From NCBI GenBank assembly GCA_950022655.1, contig OX465584.1:59259841-59323840 (forward strand): a stretch of DNA of 64,000 nt, given 5' to 3'. The position numbers were made by a program, and so were the translations under genes. Within the stretch, counting starts at the first letter, position 1; the number at the start of each line of letters is the position of its first letter. The DNA is from Alentia gelatinosa. Taxonomy: Eukaryota > Annelida > Polychaeta > Phyllodocida > Polynoidae. The notes beneath the pieces were generated by a model. The model was given only the letters and a program-made list of their open reading frames with translations, did no database searches and had not been told where the DNA came from. Shown piece after piece: positions 32,848 through 43,328 of the stretch.

Positions 32848-33284
32848 CACCCTCGCTGCATAACTCATAATTACTGCACCCCCAGCAGCGGTATGTAATT
32901 ATAGAGTGTTCGCCAATGGGTATATATAGGAATACGTTTTTCATTTCAACGAGGATAAATCATCTAGAGTAAACGCTTGGTGCACTTCATGGGTCATAGA
33001 ACTATGTCCACCTCTACTATCACTCAGTTAGTTGTTTTAGCAGTCCAATATCTCGCTATAACCGAGTATCATTGTACTTATTTTCCACCTAATACCTATT
33101 GTCCACATAAAAAACATGGCGAGCGTGTATTTACATACCTGGAGCATGCTGATGTGTTGTATGCTCCGGGCTGCAAAACCTAGCACATACTAAAAAGTAG
33201 TGCGTATCAGAAGATAGTGTGTACGTACAATTAACTAATATGGGTAACCCACGTGTCAGAAAAGGTGAATAATGAAAACAATAT
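32848..33284. other. No gene; module fragment
   Basis: 33078-33125 carries TTTTCCACCTAATACCTATT, akin to the TATTATCCACC module. Otherwise nothing recognised. Confidence 0.5.
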
Positions 33285-33587
33285 TATCGTAAAACTGGAT
33301 GAGTTTTAATCTTGGCCGCCGTATGCCACGACTGGTGTTTGGCATAGTGATTTCACGAGGCAAAGCCGAGTGAAGTCCGGAGCCAAAACTTCAGGAGTGG
33401 AATGCGGTGGCCAAGATTAAAACGAACCAGGTTTTGATTTTATCCTACCCCGTCTCCTCGATTTTGGAATATTACGTGATAAAAATTCTGTATGCCACTA
33501 GTGGGATATAAAACTCCGTATGTCAGGCAACGTGGCATACGGAAACTCAATGTTAAGCCTATGGGATTTTATATTAGGGGTAGGATA
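33285..33587. mobile_element. HM1 element, copy 3, inverted
   Basis: Begins TATCGTAAAACTGGATGAG, has loop CACGAGGCAAAGCCGAGTG and ends GGGGTAGGATA (33587). Confidence 0.85.
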
Positions 33588-33589
33588 AA

Positions 33590-33722
33590 GACTGGTTTCA
33601 GATAAAAGTAGTTGCATGCCACTCGCAGTTGCCTCTATGCAATATCCTCCTATGCGCTCGGGTATTACTACGCACCAAATCCTCAGAGCATACGAACGCT
33701 TGTATCTGAAACCAGCCAATAT
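33590..33722. repeat. Hairpin of the TTTCAGATA family
   Basis: Arms GACTGGTTTCAGATAAAAGT and CTTGTATCTGAAACCAGCC; tip contains GCGCTCGGGTATTACTACGC. Lies directly after HM1 copy 3. Confidence 0.75.
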
Positions 33723-34211
33723 TGTGTGTGCATTACACAATGGAAGAATATGAAAGTACATGGATCGGAGATAGGCACAACAAAACTGTTTACACGTATA
33801 TTGTATTCATTTTTTTTCACATCTGTTCTCAGGAGGCTATTGTTCTCATATTTTACATAGCTTTTTCTCATAATAATCATTATTATCATTATTTTGTGGC
33901 AGTGGTTGATTCTTTTCCAGTCGCCTATTATATGTATCATTAGATGTGTTACTTTGATATAATGCATTGTTTACTATAGTAAAATGCGTAATACTACATA
34001 CGATCACATCGGGATTGCATCTGATAGCCATAATGGAAGACCATCCTCGCTCTGAATTATAAGCAAATAAAAAAGATCATATTCACTCTAGCTATGACAT
34101 TAGTTTTGTGGTAATTTAATAATACGATATTGTACGCAGCTATGATAGGAACATTGAGGTTATTTTAGCATATGGGTGTTTGAACAAATAAAAATATGGG
34201 TGTTCCTAAAA
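33723..34211. other. No gene recognised
   Basis: AT-rich with overlapping frames of 60-94 codons on both strands and no domain. Confidence 0.45.
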
Positions 34212-34442
34212 TGAGGTAGTTCTGTAGCACCTGTGTTCATACTGCATTTTGTTGGGTGAAGGATCTAAGTGTCCATCAAAAATAACCAGCAATAATTTCA
34301 TCATGGTATTACTCTTTATTGTTTGAACTGGTGTATGGTAGTTGTTATTAACTATTCTTCCTTTAACATCTTGTACGAATGATATCACGGATATCTCATT
34401 GTAATTGAATCTTCCTGATGTCAATAAATGCTGCTTCTATGG
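34212..34442. repeat. Dispersed repeat L, copy 1
   Basis: About 230 bp matching 61052-61270 in the same orientation: GTAGTTCTGTAGCACC, GTTGGGTGAAGGATCT, GGTAGTTGTTATTAAC and GATATCTCATTGTAATTGAA are shared. On the minus strand copy 1 has an open 72-codon frame, while copy 2 is broken. An old coding relic is possible but not identified. Confidence 0.65.
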
Positions 34443-34825
34443 ATGTAGAACACACAGAGCTATTAACATATGAACCCACAATGATGTGGTGTTGAACTAA
34501 CACAGTAAAACTATGCCTAATTTATTTAAACGCTTTATTTGAAGTTGGATAGTACACATGCCCCTCTAAGGATCTCGATTGTGCTTCAAGGGATTGAAAT
34601 CATGTACCTTATATTCCCGGATAACTTTCTATTTTTGAGTAAAGAAGAACAATGCTCGTTTAAAATAACCACAAAAAAAACAACAAACATGTAGACAGTT
34701 TGTGTAAACTAATATTCTTCAATTGTATATTTTTTCAATTAATACTTTACCATTGCTTCTTTTATCTAGAGAACAATTAGTATTTATATAGGAAACCTAT
34801 AAAAGTTTAGGGTCAGAACTCGTAT
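34443..34825. other. No feature recognised
   Basis: AT-rich; no repeat or frame. Confidence 0.5.
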
Positions 34826-35087
34826 TCCATTGAGTTTGAATTACGTAGTAATTCACAAGGCGAAGCTGCGCGAATTACGTAGTGATTCAAACGAAATGGG
34901 ATTGAGCTTTGACCGTAAACTTGAATGGGTTTCTGAATTTATCTCATCCTTCACATTGTCTATTGGGCTAATATTTGTGACATAATCCCCCATTGGATAT
35001 TTTTCCTAAATATCTCATGGGCGTTGGATACGAGTTCCCAATGTTAAGTCTATGGAGAAAAAAATACCAGGGGTGAGATAAATAGTT
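34826..35087. mobile_element. HM6 element
   Basis: The hairpin (34826-34912) has arms GAGTTTGAATTACGTAGTAA and its complement around CACAAGGCGAAGCTGCGCG. The module runs from TTTATCTCATCC (34938) to CCAGGGGTGAGATAAAT (35085), with TCCCAATGTTAAGTCTATGG near the right end. Confidence 0.75.
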
Positions 35088-35442
35088 AATTCCCCAAAAC
35101 ATTCATTTCATACGCAATCTATTTGATAAAGGCCTCAAAACATCCACAAAATACCTACAGTTCAAGTCTCTGCACTTTACACACAGTAATAGATCAAGAG
35201 GCAAAGACATGCAACATCCAATTTAAAAGTTTTGTTAAAACCTTCAGAACGACTGATAGAAATTATAGAACACTGAGCAATAAAACTGTTGCTCGGTCCA
35301 CATTTAAATACTTAATGGAGGGAATCTCCCTCGGCATGTTGGCCCTGCCCAGTCAGTTGTGACATCACGGTGTTGTTTCTAAGGGTCGGGAGAGGGGGTA
35401 ACCCACACTCAGTGTACAGTCAGGGAGAACTAGGTAAAGTCT

Positions 35443-35719
35443 TTAGGTCCGGCGTCCACCTACTACAATAGAAATTTAGACCTACTGATATGGCACCGAT
35501 ACAAAAAGTCAATATCGGAGATATATCGGGAAGGTGCAAAATCGTAGACTATGGCAATCCACCATGCGTTGTATGGGGGTTTTATCGGTGTCTAATCACA
35601 GAAACGTGGTCAACTGCCCTGATATGAGGCGACCTTCCGACGCGATTTTGATTTTTTATCGGGAGGTGCATCGTAGACCATATTGGAGCCATATCGTAGT
35701 AGGTGGACGCCGGGCCTTA
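35443..35719. mobile_element. MITE-C copy, TTA duplication
   Basis: Element 35446-35716 flanked by TTA on both sides. Left end GGTCCGGCGTCCACCTAC has one change from the family. Confidence 0.85.
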
Positions 35720-36430
35720 TGATGTTTCTTTTTATCAAGAGGTGTTTATTAACAAATCCAAAAGTATGAATGCTCATATCTACTGTTATGACCTTTTGAT
35801 TACATACGAAGAGTCGTTAGAGGTGCACAAAATTCCTTTCCACAAAATTTATAAAATTAATAAGTATTCATTTTGATGCATTTTGAATATGCATATCTCC
35901 ATACGGTTTTCTTTGCATTACGCTTGAAATTTTTTCCCACAATTAAGTGCCAGTAAAAAGAGCTGATTTGTTTGTACTTTTCAGAATTTGGTCTTTTTCA
36001 GTCAATACGGATATATTACGGAAGTTATATCATACATACATAGCTTACACAAATTAATTGTTAAGGCATACATTCTTCATTGGTTATTGGTGTTAGGGAC
36101 AAATTTATGCACTGCTACAAAAGGAAGCAACCAAAACCTTTTTGTTTTCCTAATTATCAATGTATAAATACTTTTGACTACTTTCTAACTCATTATGTGA
36201 TCTGACAAAACGGCATGTGCGACCATTAAGCTACCAATTCTTACAATACAAAGCAAACAAAAACTTGATTTGAAAAAGAATAAAGAATAAGAAGAGATTA
36301 TACCACATATACCCATTAAAAAAGTTAAGTACTCCTATGTAAAAGCTATGTAATGCTCTAGTCCAATATAGTGCTATATTGGAAATGATATATAGCATGT
36401 CCATTAATATATTACTGGGAGTCTTTTTAT
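35720..36430. other. No gene recognised
   Basis: AT-rich sequence, no open frame of note. Confidence 0.5.
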
Positions 36431-36886
36431 ATCCTTACTAGGTAGCCATTAGCAGTCATTTGGGTTACTAGCTCAATGATACAAATAATGATATTTCTAA
36501 AAGGCAGGAGGAGGATTTATACAGAACGAGATGGTAATTTACGGTTTGTACAGAACGAGGCATTTATGCCGAGTTTTGTACAAACCGTAAATTATCATCG
36601 AGTTCTGTGACTTCTACAAGCATGATTGGACGTTTTATATTTACTATATACCCAAATTAAAAAAAAAATCATTAATTTAATTTTGAACAACCGATATGTT
36701 AACAAACGTGTTTGGCAAGAAAGTCCGTATGGTCCGCTGGTCCGTACAGTAGTTTTACGTCATATGCCGAAACGGTGCGTATTTACACTATACACGGCAT
36801 GGGTAAATAGTAAATGATTATCCTTACTAGGTTACCATTTAGGTCAATGATACAAATGACGATATTTCTAAAAGGCAGGAGGGGGA
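36431..36886. mobile_element. HM-type element (ACAGAACGAG hairpin) between long direct repeats
   Basis: The hairpin 36531-36608 has arms ACAGAACGAGATGGTAATTT and its complement around GAACGAGGCATTTATGCCG. Module 36639-36816 with ends TTTACTATATACCC and GGGTAAATAGTAAA. The unit lies between two similar blocks, 36431-36513 and 36821-36886, both with TCCTTACTAGGT and ATTTCTAAAAGGCAGGAGG. The relative of the element is at 39076-39395. Confidence 0.75.
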
Positions 36887-37380
36887 CTGTGCATGTCATA
36901 CACACACAGTGGTATGTTGGAGCGTGTTCGAGGTGAGTGGCCAGCTGGCATTCATGAGAGGGTGGTCAGTAGTGAGGGCTGGTACCTGACAAGGGTAGGG
37001 GGTCATTTGTAATATCACAGAGAGGTAGAAGGGCGTGTGTGTGTCAGAGGAGGGGTGGTGTGTGTGGGCGTACACAGGGTGTAGTGTGGGGGTGGATGTG
37101 TGAAGTGAGGGGTATCTATATGTGTATGACTAAGGGTTAACCACGGGGGTGGCTTTCCAAGACGTGGGGTGGGAACCACTGATTGAGGTCTATTGAGGAC
37201 TTTATTTTCACGTATTCCAGTAGTGGCGGCAGGGGGTGGGTGTGTGGGTGTGTGGGGGTGTGGGGTAGATAGGACGGTGAGACGGGGTCACAGGGAAGTG
37301 GGTCAGGGTGTGGGTGGCGATGGTGTCTTTCCTTGGCAGGTGGGTGTGTAAACTGGCCTCAGTCCCTGTGTCCCACGTCC
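36887..37380. other. GT-rich low-complexity tract
   Basis: Long purine/GT bias on the plus strand with many GTGTGTG and GGGGTG runs (for example 37225-37270). It could form G-quadruplexes. No gene seen. Confidence 0.65.
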
Positions 37381-37672
37381 TATCGTAAAACTGGATGAGT
37401 TTTAATCTTGGCCACCGTATGCTACAACTGGAGTTTGGCTTAGTGACTTCATGAGGCGAAGCCGAGAGTCAGAACTCCAGGAGTGGCTGTGGTGGCTAAG
37501 ATTAAAACGAATCAGATTTTGATTTTATCCTATCCCGTCTCCTAGATTTTGAAATATTATGTGATAACAATTCTGCATGCCACTAGTGGCATATAAAACT
37601 CCGTATGCCAGTCAGCGTGGCATATAGAAACTCAATGTTAAGCCTATGGGATTTTATATTAGGGGTAGGATA
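37381..37672. mobile_element. HM1 element, copy 4, inverted
   Basis: TATCGTAAAACTGGATGAG at 37381, loop ATGAGGCGAAGCCGAGAG (37451-37468), end GGGGTAGGATA (37662-37672). Confidence 0.85.
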
Positions 37673-37678
37673 ATACCT

Positions 37679-38074
37679 ACGACTGGCTCCAATCCCTGCA
37701 TCCTATGGCTACCCTCCTAGCTGGGATAAAGGTTTGATTCATGGGTCAGTCACAGAAGAATACATACTATAATGAACTTTATTCTGATTGTGTTTCTCCC
37801 ACACCCCACCGGGAAAGCTGAGACTGTCCGGAAGGCGACGAATTTTTTATCCTTATTCTGATTGTGTTTAATCATTCAATGAATGTTCATAATCAAAGAC
37901 TTCAGCAATTTTATTTTGCGAATAGACTGGCTTCAGTCCCTGTTTCTTAACCCTCCGCCTACCCCACCCCTCATTGCTGTTCCTGGTCCTGTCAGGAGTT
38001 AGGGTGAAGTCCAATTGTTGCAAAGTAGTTTTATTTCTTAATTATGTCCATAATCAAAGACTTGAGCAAGTCTA
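37679..38074 (+). mobile_element. Two degraded minisat-carrier copies in tandem
   Basis: The first starts GACTGGCTCCAATCCCTGC (37681) with one 46-bp unit and a terminal region interrupted by CACACCCCACCGGGAAAGCT. The second starts TAGACTGGCTTCAGTCCC (37923) and ends CTTGAGCAAGTCTA (38074). No clean target duplication remains for either. Confidence 0.7.
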
Positions 38075-38497
38075 ATGTAGGGACACAGGTACGACTTACC
38101 ATAAGGACTCCATCACCTTTTTCTATATATTTTATGTTTAATTTCAAAATGTATCTAAGACAATGTATTACATATTCGTAACGATCTTCCATATTGGGTG
38201 TCTTTATATACTAAGAATATATAACAAACAATGGGCATTATATTGACACTAATATGAAACACACACGTATAAATGGTTCTTTCATGTCACATTCCCCCCG
38301 TCATATTGTTGACAATATTTCCTTTATGTGACTATCATATTGACTAGCCATATCCTCCGATCTGGGGCCCGTTTAATAATCTAAGATCATACTCTAGACA
38401 CTTGTCAGTATGTCCTAGAGACCCAGAGGCGAAGTGGGTCAACGTTATTCAACACTTATGGATGACCTTATAGACTGCTTAGCAAACGACCTAAAAT
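38075..38497. other. No gene recognised
   Basis: AT-rich. The phrase GGCCCGTTTAATAATCTAAG (38367) recurs at 54303 and 2258. Confidence 0.45.
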
Positions 38498-38840
38498 ATT
38501 ATACGGAAACTGGCTTACTGTCTTCTTACGTCAAAAATACGAGGGATTCTTTTTTAATTCTTTTTTATTCAGTAACACAATTAACGACTACAAGCAATCG
38601 CCATGTTGGCGTTCTTCCCGGCGGGAGTCACATTGATACAGGACATACATGGACTTTAACAATAACAAAAGACAAAATAGAGATACAGAATACTTACTAT
38701 CAAATATTGTATAGCCTACTAAATATAATCTTTCTCCGTTTCTTATGTAAATGAAAAAGAATAGGATGTGGGTGATCAATAATTTAACCAAATATTTTTA
38801 TGTACGAAGACAGTCAGCCTGTTTTCCTATTAATATATAT
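38498..38840. mobile_element. Foldback hairpin, GAAGACAGT family, interrupted
   Basis: The left arm (38498-38540) and the right arm (38768-38840) are split by about 224 bp of unrelated AT-rich sequence. The frame of 106 codons here spans arm and insert and is not a gene. Confidence 0.72.
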
Positions 38841-38932
38841 ATACCTAGAAATGGCGAGAATTTACCTAGTCACGTGATCACATACCCCGTACATCACAGT
38901 GTGACATACGGCTATACATAGAATTTTTTTAG

Positions 38933-39072
38933 GTATATAATAATACGAAAACGGGCTGACTGTCTTAATTATTAATCAGATACACCACTCTGCCTTCGGC
39001 ATTGGGATGTATCTGATCAATAATTTTACCACATATTTTTGACGCATGAAGACAGTAAGGCAGTTTCCGTAT
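38933..39072. mobile_element. Foldback hairpin, GAAGACAGT family, copy 4
   Basis: Inverse orientation to 204-343. Arms ACGAAAACGGGCTGACTGTC and GAAGACAGTAAGGCAGTTTC; centre CTGCCTTCGGCATTGGGATG. Confidence 0.8.
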
Positions 39073-39395
39073 ATTACTATATACCCATGCCGTATATACT
39101 GTAAATACGTAAATATGACGTAAAAATACTGTACGGACCACTGGTCCATACACTAAAATACAGACCACCTTGCCATGCACGTTTATTAAGATACTGGTTG
39201 TTAAAACAAATGAAATTGATTTTTTTTTATATCGGGTATATAGTAGCTATATAACATCCAACCATGCTTGTACAAGTCACAGAACTCGATGATAATTTAC
39301 GGGTTGTATGGAACGAGGCATAAATGCCTCGGTCCGTACAAACTGTAAATTACCATTTCGTTCTGTGAATTGTACAGCATGGTCAGGCCGTTCTA
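39073..39395. mobile_element. HM-type element, ACAGAACTCG hairpin
   Basis: Module with ends ATTACTATATACCCATG (39074) and CGGGTATATAGTAG (about 39233-39246), then a hairpin with arms ATGATAATTTACGGGTTGTA and its complement around GAGGCATAAATGCCTCGG. Inverse of the unit at 36531-36816. Confidence 0.75.
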
Positions 39396-39981
39396 TATAA
39401 TTACATGCAATCCAAGTCAGCCAGTGGAAAATGGCTTAATCAGACCTTTTTCCACAGGCGGGTTTCGTACCTTATCGACTTGTTTACGCCACTAACTAAA
39501 CAACACTCCGCTAGGCGGCGTTGAACGGTAACACATCTATTGTTGTCTATTCATTCTGACCACAGGTAAAAAGTATGCTCTCATAATTATAAGTGATAAT
39601 CAAATATGTGATTTAAAGATATCACACCATTATCAAAATTAATTCTACAAATGTCACATCACAATACTGCTGAGAAACAGTTGGTTGCTATTTGGATTGA
39701 TAATTGATATAATCTCGCTGAATTAGCATATTTTTTCTACCAGTGTATAATTATGCCTTCTCGGTATCAAAGCGTGTCCAAAATAAGTCAAGGGGATAAT
39801 TGTATTAGCATTTTACACTCTCAGGTAAACGTAAACTGTGTTTGCTGGCTTATAACCAGGAACAAACGCAGGGTGACAGCGATTCACGGATTCTCGAGAA
39901 CCAAGGACTTCCCCTGATATAGAAGGGGCGACTGGTTCACGGGGAATGATTACAGAATAAAGTAAACATGTATGTGATCTC
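39396..39981. other. No gene recognised
   Basis: Mixed AT-rich sequence; no domain or repeat seen. Confidence 0.45.
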
Positions 39982-40217
39982 TTAGGCCCGGCGTCGACCT
40001 ACTACGATATGGCTCCGATATGGTCTACGATGCACCTCCCGATATAAAGTCAAAATCGCATCGGATGGTCACCTAATATTGGGGCAGTTGACCACGTTTC
40101 TGCGATTAGACATCGATAAAAACCCTAGACAATGCGTGGTGGATTGGCATTTCTAGACATATGTCTACGATTTTGCACCTTCCCGATATGTCTCCGATAT
40201 TAGCTTTTTGTATCGGA
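39982..40217. mobile_element. MITE-C copy, truncated on the right
   Basis: Starts after TTA with GGCCCGGCGTCGACCTAC and follows the family up to TTTTTGTATCGG, then breaks off where the CpG-rich repeat begins. Confidence 0.8.
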
Positions 40218-40355
40218 GCGTAATTTCGCGGGCAAACGCCGCAGTGCACAACCTTTCCGGTCTGGTGCGCGACCGTTCCGGTCTAGCGGCCGCTTACATA
40301 ATATGCGGGCACGCTCAGTCACATGCGGGAGTGTTTGACGCTGGCCAAACTCATC
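40218..40355. repeat. CpG-rich repeat P, left copy
   Basis: GTAATTTCGCGGGCAAACGC through GTTTGACGCTGGCCAAACT. The same core with a 30-40-base internal difference lies at 42256-42352 in the same direction. Very rich in CpG compared with its surroundings. Confidence 0.75.
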
Positions 40356-41134
40356 AGCTCCCAACACAAGTTTTTTAAGTATTTGATAATAAAATTTTAA
40401 GTTGATAGACTAACTACATTGGCACAGATTATCAATTAGAACATAATTTCACTGGAGTTAAAACTACAACAGCTCCCAACTACATTGGCATGGATATTAT
40501 TTACAACATAATTCCACTAGATCTACAACATTAACTGTATTGGCAAAGGTATTATTTACAAACGTAATTTCACTAGAACTGCAAGACAATTAAATTAGTT
40601 ATTAAAAATTCATCGCAGTTTGGTACCCACATTGGAGTAAACACTAAAACAGCTGCTTGTGAGCTTTTGGCTGAAACCCTCCAAAAAGAAAACAATAGTT
40701 AAACATTGAATTTGTATGGCTAACATAAATTCATCTAAGGCCTTGTCCGTTTGGTAGGTAGGAGGTCGATCCACGCGATGTGGGGAGGGTTCCTCTTCCA
40801 TTTCCTCCGATAGACCCAGACGATGAGGATGATGTTTCCGTTCAGTCTGCCTTCTGGAAAGATAAAATGAGCCGCAGTACTACCAGTCGCCATAGATCAG
40901 TTGACCCCCAGACAACGGATTAAGGAGGCGATCTATGGACTCGGTGGGCAGTGAGAAAGCTGTTAGGGGAGACCCTACCAGCAGGGGTAGTTTGAGGGAT
41001 TTCTAGCCGTCTGGAGATGCAGGCAGTGGGAAATTTAGCCAAGGATGTTCAGGGCTGAAGTGAGGTTTTGGGGCTGTACTATATCCTTTAATTTCTCTAA
41101 TAAACAGTCTGGAGGCATTTACCGTAGATATGAG
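40356..41134. other. No certain gene; possible 3' exon on minus strand
   Basis: On the minus strand a good acceptor (TTTATCTTTCCAG, G at 40854) precedes an open frame of about 80 codons down to 40610 with charged sequence (KHHPHRLGLSEEMEEEP). Its phase does not match the donor at 41440, so a link to the exon at 41441-41971 is not shown. Confidence 0.3.
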
Positions 41135-41422
41135 TAAGGCCCGGCGTCCACCTACTACGATATGGCACCGATATGGTCTACGATGCACCTGCCCATGGAA
41201 AGTCAAAATCGCGTCGGAAGGTTACCTGAAATCGGGGCAGTTGACCACATTTCTGCGATTAGACACCGATAAAAACTCCATACAGCGCATGGTGGATTGG
41301 CTTGTCTACACATATGTCTACGATTTTGCACCTTCCCGATATGGCACCGATTTTGACATTTTGTATCGGTGCCATATCGGGAGGTCTACGATTCTATCGT
41401 AGTAGGTGGACGCCTGGCCTAA
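41135..41422. mobile_element. MITE-C copy, TAA duplication
   Basis: Element 41138-41419 flanked by TAA on both sides. Right end GGTGGACGCCTGGCC. It lies just 19 bases beyond the candidate exon's donor site, so it may sit in an intron. Confidence 0.85.
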
Positions 41423-41440
41423 CAGCATAAGGTGGCTAAC

Positions 41441-41971
41441 CGAGAGAATTGATGCCCGCAGCTGGTCTATTTGGTCCTGCAGCTGTTTCACATCCCTGGA
41501 AGTGGCCATTCCCACCAGGTATCTGCCCGGGATGCCAACGGTGTTGACAAGGCCCCGCTTGTTGCAGCAGGACGGCATGCGGCTGCTTTTCCCTGTGGTC
41601 AAGGCCGCCCCTCGCTGGATTTTGAATGCAGACAGTTCCAAACGAGCTGTTCACAGCTGTCGGTTTCGGCTGAGCATGATGTTTGCTGATTCTATGAAAA
41701 CCCCTTTAACATGGAGATCCAGCATCCTACCCTCGGTGGTCGAGGTTGCCAAAGGGCTACTGTCACCCTCCACAACCAGGGAGAATACACACGGGGTTGG
41801 TGTCGCACACAGTCACTCCATCCTTCAGCAAGGTACCTGAATCAGAGAAGGTTACGCACAGTACTAGGGTCGACAACAACAGAAACCAAGTTAGTGTACT
41901 TATCATCTCAAGTGTACGCTGGAGAGTAACAGACATGGGCTACAGCAAAACCGGGTGTAAATATATTGTAA
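41441..41971 (-). pseudogene. Candidate secreted-protein exon, broken; family unknown
   Basis: On the minus strand an acceptor-like CTTTTCTTTCAG ends at 41972. ATG at 41936 opens a 57-residue frame (too short to stand out) with a clear signal peptide (MISTLTWFLLLSTLVLCVTF), then four cysteines (VTVCDTNPVCILPGCGG) and TGA (41765-41763). One base over, a second frame continues at once (DSSPLATSTTEGRMLDLHVK), meets a TGA, and then runs on in the same frame (LELSAFKIQRGA, CCNKRGLVNTVGIPGRYLVG) to a heptad-like KQLQDQIDQLRASI and a donor-like TCTCG/GTTAGC at 41441/41440. Thus one frameshift and one stop. GC-rich codons differ from the AT-rich surroundings. I do not recognise the family. Pseudogene, unrecognised introns or sequence error are all possible. 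Confidence 0.42.
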
Positions 41972-42255
41972 CTGAAAGAAAAGGTTATTTTCGCCGGGAG
42001 GTGGTTTGTCTACCAGAACGGAGACAGGGGCCGGTGTAGGTATGGTCTGGCGGGACGGGCAAGGCTGGTGCTCTGGAACGAGTGACCGGCCGGTTCATTA
42101 AGGCAGGAGGGGATATGGTTTGTGGGTGAGTGAGACTGCAATTGATTTTACTGAGTGACGCAGGGACATGCGGAGGGTTTTTAGGTCTGGAATCCAACTG
42201 GTCTTCGTTTATTGATACCATGTTAAATAGGGGACCAGTCACGTGCAGGTGCACG

Positions 42256-42352
42256 TGTAATTTCGCGGGCAAACGCCGCGGTGCGCGACCGTTCCGGTCT
42301 GGCCGCTTACGTAATATGCGGGCGCGCTCAGTCAGTGTTTGACGCTGGCCAA
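42256..42352. repeat. CpG-rich repeat P, right copy
   Basis: GTAATTTCGCGGGCAAACGC, GCGCGACCGTTCCGGTCTGG and GTTTGACGCTGGCCAAACT match 40218-40355. The two copies bracket the candidate minus-strand exons. Confidence 0.75.
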
Positions 42353-42624
42353 ACTACAACCTGCATAAATTTTAAGTGAGTTGGAAACTCTATTCATATA
42401 CAAGAGCAGTATTGTTGGTGATACTCATATGCATTTCAAATTGATTATCTGATTGTTTCTGTTCTTGTGAATTCCTGTTGACATTTGTAATTATACCGAA
42501 GAATGCCCAACAAGGCAATTACAATTGTTTCTGGATCTTTTTATTGGATTCGAATTAATGCATTTGGACAGGCTAATAGTTGAACTTTTATTTCTAATTT
42601 CCAATGAATCATAGACAGCTACTA
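42353..42624. other. No feature recognised
   Basis: AT-rich sequence. Confidence 0.5.
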
Positions 42625-42790
42625 TATTCCCTAACAGTTTTGAAAAAAAACACTTTTCTATGTAAGAAGCAACTTTTTAAAACTTCTATATAATCTTTTA
42701 TAAAATTATCATGATATCGATTAGTTAATCAAAATCTGGCACGGTGACCCCCGATTATAGATTTAGATTAGTGTTCAATAGCACTTTGAG
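42625..42790. repeat. Partial family M sequence
   Basis: AATCTGGCACGGTGACCCCC and neighbouring AT-rich sequence match the right portion of family M (compare 43095-43260) in the same direction, ending beside the full element. Confidence 0.6.
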
Positions 42791-42799
42791 CTCATTTTA

Positions 42800-43328
42800 T
42801 TAAAGGCATATCCTACAATTCACAGTGGCGCCACCTGGTAATTTTGAAATAATGTCAATTATTAGTCAAAACTGGTTTATTGGGAGTCATTCTAATTATC
42901 CATGGGTAAATTCAACATTTTGTCCAGTTTATCTAATCTTAATAAGTGAAATAGGCCAATTTACATTTGCTTGATTTACATAGGAAATGTACTGAAAAAT
43001 ATGGTTATCTTCAATTCTTTCAAAAATAAGGATGGTGACCTATGGTTTTTGAAACCTAAATAAGTAGTACTATACATATACTATATTCTGTGAAAGTTTG
43101 AGGAAAATGACATGGGTTTACTATGTGAAAAATAACTTTTTAGAATTTTTATATAATCTAATATAGAATTATCATAATATTGATCTCTAAATCAAGATCT
43201 AGCATGGTGACGCCCGATTTTTAAGTCAAATATATGTGCTCTACAATACTCAGAGATTATTGTATTAAATTCCCAGAAAAATGACCTGGGTTTTAATTTT
43301 CACGCCAAATTGTCCGATATGCCTTTAA
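42800..43328. mobile_element. Family M element, TTAA duplication, copy 2
   Basis: Element 42804-43324 (521 bp) flanked by TTAA. Starts AGGCATATCCTACAATTC and ends AATTGTCCGATATGCCT. Inverse to 28386-28905. Confidence 0.82.
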
